This document shows, in pieces, positions 53,923-63,063 of a stretch of DNA of 64,000 bases. The notes under the pieces are model-generated. The model did no database searches, was not told the DNA's origin, and saw only the letters and a program-made list of their open reading frames with translations. The position numbers and the translations under genes are program-made. The first letter of the stretch is position 1. Each line of letters starts with the position of its first letter. The stretch is from an uncultured Pseudomonadota bacterium (GTDB lineage Bacteria; Pseudomonadota; Gammaproteobacteria; Steroidobacterales; Steroidobacteraceae): the NCBI GenBank assembly GCA_903884235.1, contig CAISEB010000018.1:62001-126000 (forward strand). The letters are read 5' to 3'.

Positions 53923-56875
53923 GGACGCGCTCCCCCGTCGGGTCGATGAACATGGGCGAGACGATCCGTGCCCGCACGATCTCGTTCCTGAGCGGATAGG
54001 CGCAGACGATCTCCTCACCCTCATGCGCGAGGCCACCCTCGAACAGGCCGAGCGCGATCAGCTTCTGGTGCTCGGTCGACCAGGTCACCGAGGTGATGTA
54101 GCCGCGGCCGTGTCCCTCGAGCGCCTCATGGCGGTTGAACAGGATCGATCCACCGCGCAGCTTCTTGGTGGGCTCGAGCAGTTCGAGCCCGACGAGGCTC
54201 CAGCGGCCCGGCCTGCGCAGGTTCGCGCGCGTCGCGAGCTCGCGCCCGATGTAGGCCTTCGACTTCGAGGCCATCTTGCCGAGGCCAAGGTCCTCGAGCG
54301 TGTTGCGGTGGTCGAGCTCGAGGCCTGCGACGTGGCCCTTCTCGATGCGCAGCGAGGCGAGGGACTCGAGACCGTACGGGCGGATCCCGAGCGGCGCGGC
54401 CTCCGCGAGGATCCGCGACCACATCGCGGTTCCGACGTCGGCCGGCACGTACACCTCGTAGGCGAGTTCGCCCGAGAAGCTGAGCCGCAGGAGCCGCACT
54501 GTGGTGCCCTGGAACATGAATTCGCGCACGCCCATGTACGGAAGCGACTCGTTCGACAGGTCCACGCCCGGGAACGCGAGCTGCAGGGCCTGCCGCGCCC
54601 GCGGGCCCGCCACCGACATGCCGGCCCAGCGATCGGTGACCGATGCCACCTGCACGCGCAGTTCCGGCCAGGCGACCTGCAGCAGGAACTCGAGCCAGGA
54701 CATGACCTCGCCGGCCTGCGCCGTCGTGGTCGTCATGAAGTACGTGTGTTCATCGAAGCGCGCCGTCGTCCCATCGTCGAGAACGGTCGCGTCGTCATTG
54801 AGCATCACGCCGTAGCGGGCCTTGCCGGCTGGCAGTTTCGCAAAGGCATTGACGTACACCCGATCGAGGAAGATCGCGGCGTCGGGTCCGCGGATGTCGA
54901 TCTTGCCGAGGGACGATACGTCGGACATGCCGACGCCGCTGCGGACGAGTTTCATCTCCTCGACGTAGGCCGCGCCGACGGTCTTGCCTGCCCAGCCGTA
55001 GTACCAGGGTCGCAGCCAGGGGCCGGCCTGGATCATCACCGCCCCGTTGGCGAGGTGCCAGTCGTGCATCGGGGTGAGCCGCGTCGCGCGGAAGTGGGTA
55101 CCGACCGACCGGCCGGCGAGCGCGCCGACGGAGACCGGCGTGTACGGCGGGCGGTACGTCGTCGTGCCGGCCACCGCCATCTCGATCCCTCGCAGCGACG
55201 CCATCACCTTCGCTGCATCGACGTTGGCGGTCTTGCCCTGGTCGGTTCCCATGCCGAGGGTCGTGAAGCGCTTCAGGTGCTCGACCGAGTGGTAGCCCTC
55301 CTCGTGCGCGAGCGCGACGTCCTTCGTCGTGACGTCGTTCTGGAAGTCGATGAACGCCTTGCCAGTACCGGGCGAGCGTTCCGGCGGCGACGGCGCGTGC
55401 CCCGTCGGCCATTCGCCGGCGCAGGCCGGACCCGCGCCAACGGCTCCGGTGGCGCCAACGTGCCGCGCAGCGGCCGCACCGACCGCGTGCCCTTCATCGA
55501 GGGATTCCTGCAGCGAGCGCGTGCCCATCATCGCGCCGGCGCCGTAGTGCCCCGTGGCGAACGGCCCTGGCCGGAACGCATCGAGCGCCGTGTCGAAGAC
55601 CGGCTTCGGGCCCGTGTGCGAGGTCAGGTGCAGTGTCGGCGCCCAGCCGCCGGATATCCCGACCACGTCGCAGGCGAGGGTTTCCGGCGCGCCGTCCCGA
55701 CGCGCGTACTCGACGCCTCGCACCGACCGGCCGCCGAGCGCCCGGCGCAGGCGCACCTCGTAGCGGACATCGACGCCTGCCCGGCGGGCGGCCTCGCCAA
55801 GCCCGGCACCCGCCCCGGCCCGCTCGTCGAGCAGCGTCACGTGGGCGCCGGTCGCCGCCAGGTCGAGCGCTGCGCACCACGCCGAATCATTGTTGGTGGC
55901 GATGACCGCGGTCTGGCCGACCGCGACCGCGTAGCGGTTGAGGTAGGTGCGCACCGCGCCTGCGAGCATCACGCCCGGGCGGTCGTTGTCGCCGAACAGC
56001 ATCGAGCGCTCGATCGCACCCGTCGCGTGGATGATGGTGCCGGCGCGCAGGGTGACGATCACCTCGCGCGCCTCGCCCTTCGCGGGATCCGGGCGGGCGT
56101 GGTCGTGGCGCTCGACGAGCACGACGGTATTGCCGTCATACACCCCAAGTGCGGTCGTGCGCCTCAGCACCTCGACGTTGGCAAGCGCCGCGACGTCGGC
56201 TTCGAGCGTGGCGAGCAGGTCCGCGTCGCTACTGCCGGCCGGCGCGGACAGCAGGCTGCCGCCGAGTTCGAAGTCCTGCTCGACCAGCGTCACGCGGCAG
56301 CCCGCCCGGCCCGCCGCACGTGCCGCCGCGAGGCCCGTGGGACCGGCGCCGATTACCAGCACATCGGCGAACGCGTGGCGCGTCTCGTAGCGATCCGGGT
56401 CCGGCAGGTGAGTCGCCTCGCCGAGGCCGGCGGCACGGCGGATGAACGGCTCGTACATCATCCACGAGCCGCGACGCGGTCCCATGAACGTCTTGTAGTA
56501 GAACCCGGCGCCGAAGAAGGGCGCGAGCCAGGAGGTCAGCGCCATCACGTCGAAGTCCACGGAAGGCCAGCCATTCTGGCGTCGGCAGAAGAGCCCCTCG
56601 CGCAGCTCCGTGGTCGTCGCCGGCACGTTGGGCGTGCACCGTGCACCCTCGCCGATCGTCAGCAGGCCGTTCGGCTCCTCGACGCCGGCGGCGAGGAACC
56701 CCCGCGGCCGGTGATACTTGAAGCTCCGCCCGATCAGCTGCACACCATTGGCGAGCAGTGCGGACGCGACCGTGTCTCCCGCGCAGCCGTGGAGCCGCCT
56801 GTGATCGAACACGAAGGACAGCGGGCGGGCGCGATCGATGCGCCCGCCTGTAGGGAGTCGTGCCGGGACCGTCAT
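53915..56875 (-). CDS. soxA: Sarcosine oxidase alpha subunit
   Basis: A 986-residue alpha subunit. Order: N-terminal Fer2_4-like domain (RLHGCAGDTVASALLANGVQLIGRSFKYHRPRG), dinucleotide-binding domain (VLVIGAGPTGLAAARAAGRAGCRV), then a C-terminal GcvT/folate domain (MSVAGPRARQALQLAF, LSFSGELAYEVYVPADVGT). It binds NAD and tetrahydrofolate in the complex that oxidises sarcosine to glycine, formaldehyde equivalents and hydrogen peroxide. The ATG at 56875 overlaps the soxD stop by 4 bases. Length is typical. Confidence 0.93.
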   Translation of the reverse strand: MTVPARLPTGGRIDRARPLSFVFDHRRLHGCAGDTVASALLANGVQLIGRSFKYHRPRGFLAAGVEEPNGLLTIGEGARCTPNVPATTTELREGLFCRRQNGWPSVDFDVMALTSWLAPFFGAGFYYKTFMGPRRGSWMMYEPFIRRAAGLGEATHLPDPDRYETRHAFADVLVIGAGPTGLAAARAAGRAGCRVTLVEQDFELGGSLLSAPAGSSDADLLATLEADVAALANVEVLRRTTALGVYDGNTVVLVERHDHARPDPAKGEAREVIVTLRAGTIIHATGAIERSMLFGDNDRPGVMLAGAVRTYLNRYAVAVGQTAVIATNNDSAWCAALDLAATGAHVTLLDERAGAGAGLGEAARRAGVDVRYEVRLRRALGGRSVRGVEYARRDGAPETLACDVVGISGGWAPTLHLTSHTGPKPVFDTALDAFRPGPFATGHYGAGAMMGTRSLQESLDEGHAVGAAAARHVGATGAVGAGPACAGEWPTGHAPSPPERSPGTGKAFIDFQNDVTTKDVALAHEEGYHSVEHLKRFTTLGMGTDQGKTANVDAAKVMASLRGIEMAVAGTTTYRPPYTPVSVGALAGRSVGTHFRATRLTPMHDWHLANGAVMIQAGPWLRPWYYGWAGKTVGAAYVEEMKLVRSGVGMSDVSSLGKIDIRGPDAAIFLDRVYVNAFAKLPAGKARYGVMLNDDATVLDDGTTARFDEHTYFMTTTTAQAGEVMSWLEFLLQVAWPELRVQVASVTDRWAGMSVAGPRARQALQLAFPGVDLSNESLPYMGVREFMFQGTTVRLLRLSFSGELAYEVYVPADVGTAMWSRILAEAAPLGIRPYGLESLASLRIEKGHVAGLELDHRNTLEDLGLGKMASKSKAYIGRELATRANLRRPGRWSLVGLELLEPTKKLRGGSILFNRHEALEGHGRGYITSVTWSTEHQKLIALGLFEGGLAHEGEEIVCAYPLRNEIVRARIVSPMFIDPTGERVHA

Positions 56876-57141
56876 GAAGGCGCTCCCGTGCGGGCGAGCC
56901 ATGAGCGACCGACCGTATTGGTCGCCGTGTCCCGTTCGAGCACCAGCCACTGCCGGCAGCCCTGCACATGCTGCCAGTATTCCCGGTGCGGCCCCTTGGG
57001 GTTGGTGAACAGGAAAACGTGTTCGTACCAGGCCCGCACGTCCTCGGTACCGTGCACCGGACGCCGCTTGGTTGCATCGCCGGCGTAGCGGAACTCCGTG
57101 TAGTCGCGCTCGCCGCAGTGGGGACAGGGGATTCGAAGCAT
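56872..57141 (-). CDS. soxD: Sarcosine oxidase delta subunit
   Basis: An 89-residue delta subunit with a zinc ribbon: CPHCGERDYTEF near the N-terminus, then HGTEDVRAWYEHVFLFTNPKGPHREYWQHVQGCRQWL. The start at 57141 (MLRIPCPH) lies 4 bases after the soxB stop. It joins the alpha and beta subunits. Size and Cys pattern are typical. Confidence 0.93.
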   Translation of the reverse strand: MLRIPCPHCGERDYTEFRYAGDATKRRPVHGTEDVRAWYEHVFLFTNPKGPHREYWQHVQGCRQWLVLERDTATNTVGRSWLARTGAPS

Positions 57142-57145
57142 CGAC

Positions 57146-58408
57146 TTACTGCCTGTAGGTCCAGAGGCCGAGACCGTATTCGTCATGGCCGTTCCCGGCC
57201 ATGTGTCGATCCAGCGCGAGGTGACGGATCAGTGGATGCTCGGCGTCATGCGCGATCGTATGCGCGAGGCACCAGCCGGTCGCCGGCGTCGCCTTGAAGC
57301 CCTGGTAGCACCACCCGGCGTTGATGTAGAGATCGCGGAACGGCGTGCGGCCGATGAATGGACTGCCGTCCGGTGTCATGTCCTGGATCCCGCCCCAATG
57401 GCGCAGCAGGCGCAGCCTCGACATCGCGGGGATCAGCGCCACCGCACACTCCGCGACGGTCTGCGCGCGGGGGAACTGGCCCCGCTGCGTATAGGTATTG
57501 AAGCCGTCGATGTGGCCGCCGAACACCATACCGCCCTTGTCCGACTGCGAGATATAGAAGAGTTCGGCACCGAACGAGACGACGCAGTCGAGGAACGGCT
57601 TGATCGGTTCGGTGACGAATGCCTGCAGGATGTGGCTCTCGATCGGCAGGCGCATGCCGAGCATGGCCGCAACATGCGACGAATGGCCGGCGACGGAGAT
57701 CGCCGTGCGCCCGGCGTGGATCGTGCCGCGGCTCGTCTCGACGCCGGTCACGCGATCACCATCGCGCAGGAACCCGGTCACCTCGCAGTTCTCGATGATA
57801 TCGACGCCGAGACGGTCGGCGGCGCGCGCGTAGCCCCAGGCGACCGCATCGTGCCGGACCGTGCCGGCGCGCTGCTGGAACAGGCCGCCGTAGATCGGAA
57901 AGCGACAGTGTTCGGAATGATCGAGGAACGGCAGGAAGCGCATCACGTCCTCGCGCTCCATCAGTTCGGCATCGATCCCGTTCAGGCGCATCGTATTGCC
58001 CTTGCGGGCGAGCACGTCGAGCTGGCCCGGGCCGTGCGCGAGGACGATCTGGCCACGCTGCGAGAGCATCACGTTGAAGTTCAGCTCGTGCGACAGGCCC
58101 TCCCACAGCTGCAGCGAGTGCTCGAAGAACTGGGTGTTGCCCGGCATCAGGTAGTTGGAGCGCACGAGCGTCGTGTTGCGGCCGACGTTGCCGGATCCCA
58201 GGTATCCGCGCTCGAGCACCGCAACATTGCGGATGCCGTGGCGCGACGCGAGGTAATAGGCGGTGGCGAGACCATGACCACCTCCGCCGACGATGATCAC
58301 GTCGTAGGACGGCTTCGGGTCCGGGGAACGCCAGGCGCGCTGCCAGCGCGAGTCGGTCAGGGCCCGTCGCGCGAGCGCGAGGCCGGAATAGCGCGAGAGA
58401 AGCTTCAA
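57146..58408 (-). CDS. soxB: Sarcosine oxidase beta subunit
   Basis: A 420-residue flavoprotein subunit. The dinucleotide motif is VIIVGGGGHGLATAYYLAS. RHDAVAWGYARAAD contains His186, the residue that carries FMN covalently in known beta subunits. The C-terminus shows GWCYQGFKATPATGWCLAHTIA. It is the first gene of the soxBDAG operon. The start is a TTG with GGAGG 10 bases upstream, which may keep translation low. The substrate is sarcosine, produced by the demethylation enzymes in the same cluster. Confidence 0.93.
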   Translation of the reverse strand: MKLLSRYSGLALARRALTDSRWQRAWRSPDPKPSYDVIIVGGGGHGLATAYYLASRHGIRNVAVLERGYLGSGNVGRNTTLVRSNYLMPGNTQFFEHSLQLWEGLSHELNFNVMLSQRGQIVLAHGPGQLDVLARKGNTMRLNGIDAELMEREDVMRFLPFLDHSEHCRFPIYGGLFQQRAGTVRHDAVAWGYARAADRLGVDIIENCEVTGFLRDGDRVTGVETSRGTIHAGRTAISVAGHSSHVAAMLGMRLPIESHILQAFVTEPIKPFLDCVVSFGAELFYISQSDKGGMVFGGHIDGFNTYTQRGQFPRAQTVAECAVALIPAMSRLRLLRHWGGIQDMTPDGSPFIGRTPFRDLYINAGWCYQGFKATPATGWCLAHTIAHDAEHPLIRHLALDRHMAGNGHDEYGLGLWTYRQ

Positions 58409-59238
58409 GTCAGGTCACCCTCCGGGATCTGGCCGGGCAGCACCTCCAGGCGCGACCGCGGAACGCACCTTACCCGAACCCGACCCATGCTACCGGGGCC
58501 AAGGCACGCGGCCAGCCTGAAAAATTGCCGGAGGCGCGAGAAAAACTCTCGGCATCCACCCGACCCGAGCCGGCAACGCCCAAGGCGTCGCGGGAGCCGC
58601 GAAAAACACAGCGGACTCAGGCGCTTGGCGCTTCCCGCCGGCGCGCAATGAGCGGCGACCGGGCGCCGGCGGTCTCGCCCGGGCATCCCACGCGCCGCAG
58701 CCCTCGGGCATGGTGTGCGGTGCCCCTTTCAACGCCGGTGGTCCAGATCCACGGCCAAGCACAAGACGCCAGTGCGTGCCCCATGCACCCAGCCCACCGA
58801 TCAGATGGGGTCGCTAGGCCATCAGTTCATCAACGACCTCGTCGTTCGCCGCCTGGGACGGCGCGACAATCCGGTTTCCCGTTCGCAAACGACTACACGC
58901 TGATCACGTCGACCGAGGTCCTGAGAGAGACCGTGTACCTCCTGTGCCCGATCCAATCGGACGCGCGCCTCGACGAGCCGGTCAAAAGGCTGCGCAGTCT
59001 CGTCGTTGCGGCGCGCTCGGCCGGCGGTTCGGCGCGACTGAGGTGCATTTCAGTCGGTCCGGAGGCGGTCCCAAGGCCTGATATCCCGCTGCACCGGAGC
59101 GCCGCCGCCAAGCTTGAGCGTTCTTAATCAATCGGTCGTCCGCCTCAGGTAGCGTATCGACGAGCGCAGGAGGCGGCTCGCCCCTCAGCACGCATACCCG
59201 GCTCGTCCGGATCACGGCAGCACAGGCAGGAGAGTTTC
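58409..59238. other. Long gap with no convincing gene
   Basis: An 830-base region between soxB and the YidB-like gene. Open frames exist (for example 58525-59127 plus, 58893-59111 minus) but show no recognisable domain, no good ribosome-binding site and Arg/Pro-rich composition typical of GC-driven chance frames. The sox promoter should lie at 58409-58520 and the YidB-like promoter near 59100-59230, but I saw no clear -35/-10 pair. No tRNA was found. Confidence 0.6.
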
Positions 59239-59571
59239 ATGGGTCTACTGGATGGAGTACTCGGCGGCATCGTCGGCGCAGGCGCCGTGAACCTCGCGGC
59301 GGCGTTCATCGACCACCATGGTGGCGTCTCGGGGCTGGTGTCCCAGTTCGAGCAGCACGGCCTCGGCGGGGTCGCGCAGTCGTGGGTCGGCACGGGCGCG
59401 AACCTGCCGGTGTCGCCGGAACAGATCCAGAAGGTCCTCGGCAGCCAGGCCGTCTCGGAGATGGCCGCGAAGTTCGGCATCAACCCGCAGGAGCTCGCCG
59501 AGAAGCTCGCGCAGATCCTGCCGCAGACCGTCGACAAGATGACGCCAGGCGGCGTGATTCCCGGCAACTGA
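59239..59571 (+). CDS. YidB-family (DUF937) protein
   Basis: A 110-residue protein of the YidB/DUF937 family. Typical features are MGLLDGVLGGIVGAG, then LVSQFEQHGLGGVAQSWVGTGANLPVSPEQIQKVLG and the C-terminal MAAKFGINPQELAEKLAQILPQTVDKMTPGG. Family function is poorly understood. GGAGAG stands 6 bases before the ATG. It is 34 bases from the next gene and may be cotranscribed with it. Confidence 0.88.
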   Translation: MGLLDGVLGGIVGAGAVNLAAAFIDHHGGVSGLVSQFEQHGLGGVAQSWVGTGANLPVSPEQIQKVLGSQAVSEMAAKFGINPQELAEKLAQILPQTVDKMTPGGVIPGN

Positions 59572-59605
59572 TTCCGTCCCCCTCCTTCATGCAACGGAGA
59601 TATCC

Positions 59606-60091
59606 ATGACGCGTTCCATCCACTGCGCGGCGATCATCGCCGCGCTCTCGTTCAGCATCGCGGCGTTCGCTCAGGTCCCGGCCGGCGCGCCGGCCGGCAC
59701 GACGGGCTTGTGTAACGATGGCTCGTACTACTCGGGGGCCACGAAGAAAGGCGCCTGCCGAGGCCACAAGGGCGTGAAGGATTGGTACGCGCCGGCGGCG
59801 ACCGCCGCACCGGTGGCGCCCGCCGCACCGACCGCCGCGCAAAGCGCAGCAGCCCCGGCGCCGGCCGCTCCTGCTGCGCCGGCGGCAGCGCCGAAGCCGG
59901 CGAAGGCGGCGGATGCACCAGTCGCTGCCGCGGGCGGCGGCCCGGGGCTCGTCTGGGTCAACACGCCGACCAAGGTCTATCACTGCCAGGGCGACCGCTG
60001 GTACGGCAAGACCAAGCAGGGTGAGTACCTGACCGAAGCGGCGGCGAAAGCGCAGGGCTATCGCCCCGACCACGGCAAGGCTTGCCAGTAG
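59606..60091 (+). CDS. Exported DUF3761-like protein
   Basis: A 161-residue exported protein. A signal peptide ends near residue 22 (AFAQVPAG). A DUF3761 module follows (TGLCNDGSYYSGATKKGACRGHKGV), then an Ala/Pro/Lys-rich linker of about 50 residues. A C-terminal domain carries YHCQGDRWYGKTKQGEYLTEAAAKAQGYRPDHGKAC. The two Cys-bearing domains are small and often found at cell surfaces, but function is unknown. The start has GGAG 7 bases upstream. Confidence 0.82.
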   Translation: MTRSIHCAAIIAALSFSIAAFAQVPAGAPAGTTGLCNDGSYYSGATKKGACRGHKGVKDWYAPAATAAPVAPAAPTAAQSAAAPAPAAPAAPAAAPKPAKAADAPVAAAGGGPGLVWVNTPTKVYHCQGDRWYGKTKQGEYLTEAAAKAQGYRPDHGKACQ

Positions 60092-60100
60092 CGAATGGCT

Positions 60101-60131
60101 CGACGGGACGATCGCCCGGATCGTCCCGTCG
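60101..60131 (+). terminator. Strong hairpin after the exported protein gene
   Basis: Perfect 13-base stem with a GCCCG loop, 10 bases past the stop. No T-run follows, so termination may need Rho or the structure may act in transcript stability. Confidence 0.55.
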
Positions 60132-60191
60132 ACTCGCGCGCGCCGGCCCGGCACGGCTGCCTGGGGACCGGTCCGGCCCCCACAGATCGCA

Positions 60192-60210
60192 CCTCATATG
60201 CGGTATGAGG
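60192..60210 (+). terminator. Palindrome with T-rich trailer
   Basis: CCTCATA-TGCGG-TATGAGG, perfect 7-base stem, followed by CTGTTTT and later a run of six T. It could be a second terminator or an operator for the downstream gene. Confidence 0.45.
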
Positions 60211-60430
60211 CTGTTTTAATGACGGTTTTTTGACTGCGCTCGCTCGGCAAGGCGCGCCGAGACCGACCGCAAAGCGCGATCTCGTTCTCAGACTCCACAC
60301 GGCGACACCGACAGCCTCCTCAAGCATCCCATTCCACCGCCGATACGGACTGAGGATCAGGCTGATTGCGCGAGGCCTGGGCCACACCGGCCTGCAAGGG
60401 CGGCGGGCCGGCGACTGGGGAGTCTTGTTG

Positions 60431-62278
60431 ATGGGGTTCGATAGGGAAGTCGGCAGCATCATCCGCGACGAGCGTGTTTCGATCGTCCTGCAACCGATCG
60501 TCGATGTCGGCGCCAGAACCATCCTCGCCTATGAAGCGCTGACCCGGGGTCCCGCCGACGGCGCGCTGCATTCCCCGCTCGCGCTCTTCGCGGCGGCTAC
60601 CGAACGCGACCTGCTTCCGGATCTCGAGCTGGTCTGCCTGAAAGCGGCGCTGCGTCGCGCCGCGGGGCTCAAGTACACGGGGCGCCTGTTCCTGAACGTC
60701 TCTCCGCATTCGCTGCTCGCCGGTCTCGACTGGCCGCGGCTGCTCGGCGCCATGTGCCACGAAACCGGCATCGACCCCGGCGCGTGCACGCTCGAACTGA
60801 CCGAGCAGACGCTGGTCGCCGATTTCGACCGGATCCGCGGCACATTGCGGGCGCTGCGCGAGGTCGGCTTCGATTTTGCGATCGACGACTTCGGCACCGG
60901 GCACTCGGGCCTGAGGATGTGGTCGGAACTGCGCCCGGATTTCGTGAAGATCGATCGCTACTTCGCGACCGGCATCGACCAGGATCCGGTCAAGCTCGAA
61001 TTCGTACGCTCGATCGTCGACATGGGCCGCGCGGTCGGAAGTCGTGTCATCGCGGAAGGCATCGAGACGGCCAACGAATGCCGCGCGCTGTTCGAGCTCG
61101 ACATCGATGGCGCGCAGGGATACCTGTTCGGCCGCCCCGAACCGTCGCTCCGCGAAGCGGCTACCATCCTCGCGCCGCTCGCCAGCGTCGAGGCCACCGA
61201 CGCGCCGGCTACCGCCGGCGACCTGCTCGTCGAGGTAGGGCCGGTGCGGCCTTCGATGAGGATCGCCGATTTCGTGCGCCTCATCCACGAGCAACCCCAG
61301 TGCGCCGCGTTCCCCGTCATCAACGACACCGGGACACCCGCCGGCATGGTCTGGCGCGATCGCTTCCTCGTGATGTATTCGAAACCGATGCAACCGGACT
61401 TGCTCGCACGCAAGCCCGTCAGCACGATCATGGATCCGTCGCCGCTCGTCGTCGATGCGCGCCTGCGGCTCGAGCAGGCCAGTCGGCTCGTCACGCGGCA
61501 GTCCCACATGCAGGCGACGGACCAGTTCATCATCGTGCGGGATGGGGCCTATGCCGGCATCGGACGGATGATCGACCTGCTGTCGCATATCACGGAACGG
61601 CGAATCCAGGCCGCCACCCACTGCAATCCGTTGACTGCGCTCCCCGGAAACGTTCCGCTCCGGGAGAACATCAGTCGCGCGCTGCAGCACGGGCAATCGT
61701 TCGTCGCCGCCTATGTCGACCTCGACCAATTCAAGCCCTTCAACGACGTGTATGGCTATGCGAAGGGGGACCAGGCCCTGCTGGAGCTCGCGCAGGTCAT
61801 CACCAGCGTGATCGCCCGTCGCACCGATTTCGTCGGCCATATTGGCGGCGACGACTTCCTGGTCCTGATGCGTTCTCCAGACTGGGCAATCCGCCTGGTC
61901 CGGCTCGTCGAGACCTTCTCGGCGCGGATCCGCAGTCACTACAAGCCCGCCGACGTGCTGCGCGAGGGCATCGAATCGGTGGATCGATACGGGCAGCTGC
62001 GTCGATTTGGATTTCTCACGCTCTCGGTGGCCATCGTCGACAGCCGGGGGAGGAGCTTCCAGTCGGTCGACGAGGTCGCCGAGGCCCTGCAGGTCGCGAA
62101 GGGCCGAGCGAAGCAGATCGAAGGAAACGCCCTCTGGTACGACGGCGCCTATGTCGAGCGCAACCTGCTCGAGGATCCCGCGCTTCTCGCGACTCTAGGC
62201 GAGGCGCGAACTGGCGACCTCGACACGTTCCTCGACACCGGAAACTTCGACACCCACTGCCCCGCCGCTGTCGGCTGA
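60431..62278 (+). CDS. EAL-CBS-GGDEF c-di-GMP turnover protein
   Basis: A 615-residue protein with the domains in the order EAL, regulatory (CBS-like), GGDEF. The EAL domain is at about residues 8-245: EAL at 35-37, FLNVSPHS, TLELTEQT, DFAIDDFGTGHSGL, VKID and IAEGIET. All catalytic residues I can check are present, so phosphodiesterase activity is likely. The GGDEF site reads GGDDF (472-476), with an RxxD inhibitory site (RRTD) five residues before it. Cyclase activity is possible but less certain. No membrane segment is present, so it is cytoplasmic. GGGGAG lies 8 bases before ATG 60431; the longer frame upstream is not domain sequence. Confidence 0.88.
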   Translation: MGFDREVGSIIRDERVSIVLQPIVDVGARTILAYEALTRGPADGALHSPLALFAAATERDLLPDLELVCLKAALRRAAGLKYTGRLFLNVSPHSLLAGLDWPRLLGAMCHETGIDPGACTLELTEQTLVADFDRIRGTLRALREVGFDFAIDDFGTGHSGLRMWSELRPDFVKIDRYFATGIDQDPVKLEFVRSIVDMGRAVGSRVIAEGIETANECRALFELDIDGAQGYLFGRPEPSLREAATILAPLASVEATDAPATAGDLLVEVGPVRPSMRIADFVRLIHEQPQCAAFPVINDTGTPAGMVWRDRFLVMYSKPMQPDLLARKPVSTIMDPSPLVVDARLRLEQASRLVTRQSHMQATDQFIIVRDGAYAGIGRMIDLLSHITERRIQAATHCNPLTALPGNVPLRENISRALQHGQSFVAAYVDLDQFKPFNDVYGYAKGDQALLELAQVITSVIARRTDFVGHIGGDDFLVLMRSPDWAIRLVRLVETFSARIRSHYKPADVLREGIESVDRYGQLRRFGFLTLSVAIVDSRGRSFQSVDEVAEALQVAKGRAKQIEGNALWYDGAYVERNLLEDPALLATLGEARTGDLDTFLDTGNFDTHCPAAVG

Positions 62279-63063
62279 TCGATGTCGCCATTCGACGAAC
62301 GGCGCGGGTGACCGGTGGTCCGCCCCCCACCGCACGGGTCATGAGTCGACGGAACCGACAGCCCTTTGGGTAGATCCGCACGACACATCCGGTGCAGCGC
62401 GCTTCAACCGGCGCGCCCCGGCAGCGCCAGAAGCAGTGCGAGTGCCAGCAGGATCAGGAGGAGGATCATGAGCCCCGGCGAGGCGCGGGCGCTGGCGATA
62501 TATCGGGTGACGGCGTTCATGCTGTGATTCTCGTGCTTTCGCCACGAACGACTTGCCTTGCTGCTCGCCGGCGGGGACGGCGAAAGCCCGCGATCTCGAG
62601 CGAACGAATCAGCGACGCCGTCGGCCTTCCTTGGCTCCCCTCGTACAGCGCATGGACTTGGGGTCGCGGGCAGATTCGAGCGCCCGCCGCGCGGCGGACT
62701 GCGCCAGCCGGTCGCCGACGCCTGCGGTGAGGCTGTTCATCTGGGGCGATTTGGAGAACGGGAGCGCGGCATTTCAATCAACTGCCGTGGCGCCAACGAT
62801 GATCGTCCAGGCAATTGGTCGAATCGGTACGCATTCGCGCTTAGGCCGCAGCGTCGCCCGCAGGCGCCCCCGGTCGACTCGGCGCGCCAACTCAGTAGGA
62901 AATTCATTGCACGTTCCAGGATCTGTCTGTGCGTCACCGCACATTAAGATCGTCCTGACGCGATCCATTCCTGACTGCCATCGTTCCGTTCGCTACTGGA
63001 CAGAGCGCGCGATTGCATGGATAACGTAGTGAACTCACCCGCCCACTCAGCCGCTCCGCCGTT
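62279..63063. other. Gap with a small possible membrane peptide
   Basis: A 785-base region without a recognised gene. A 6-base stem (CGGTGG/CCACCG at 62313-62332) follows the EAL-GGDEF gene. A 38-residue frame on the minus strand is listed separately. Frames at 62392-62730, 62553-63029 and 62737-62937 show no domain. Confidence 0.55.
62404..62520 (-). CDS. Possible 38-residue single-pass membrane peptide
   Basis: A 38-residue frame. A short N-terminus with two basic residues (MNAVTRYIASARASPG) precedes a strongly hydrophobic stretch of about 18 residues and a C-terminus PGRAG. The hydrophobic run and the ATG argue for a small inner-membrane peptide. There is no strong ribosome-binding site and no known family. 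It could be chance; the GC-rich Leu codons make this hard to judge. Confidence 0.3.
   Translation of the reverse strand: MNAVTRYIASARASPGLMILLLILLALALLLALPGRAG

Larger units (their letters stand above)
60092..60430. other. Gap before the EAL-GGDEF gene with two palindromes
   Basis: No gene. A perfect 13-base stem at 60101-60131 (CGACGGGACGATC and its complement, 5-base loop) follows the exported protein. A second perfect 7-base palindrome lies at 60192-60210 and is followed by T-rich DNA. The promoter of the downstream gene must lie here or just after. Confidence 0.65.

Noticed and set aside
48775-53949. A 1724-residue open frame on the plus strand
   Set aside because: It runs antisense across the MttB-like, LysR and dehydrogenase genes, and its Arg/Asp-rich composition has no domain. 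High GC makes such shadows common.
53921-57088. A 1055-residue plus-strand frame
   Set aside because: It is antisense to soxA and its neighbours, with no motif.
58525-59127. 200-residue plus-strand frame in the gap after soxB
   Set aside because: It has Arg/Pro-rich low-complexity sequence, no ribosome-binding site and no family.
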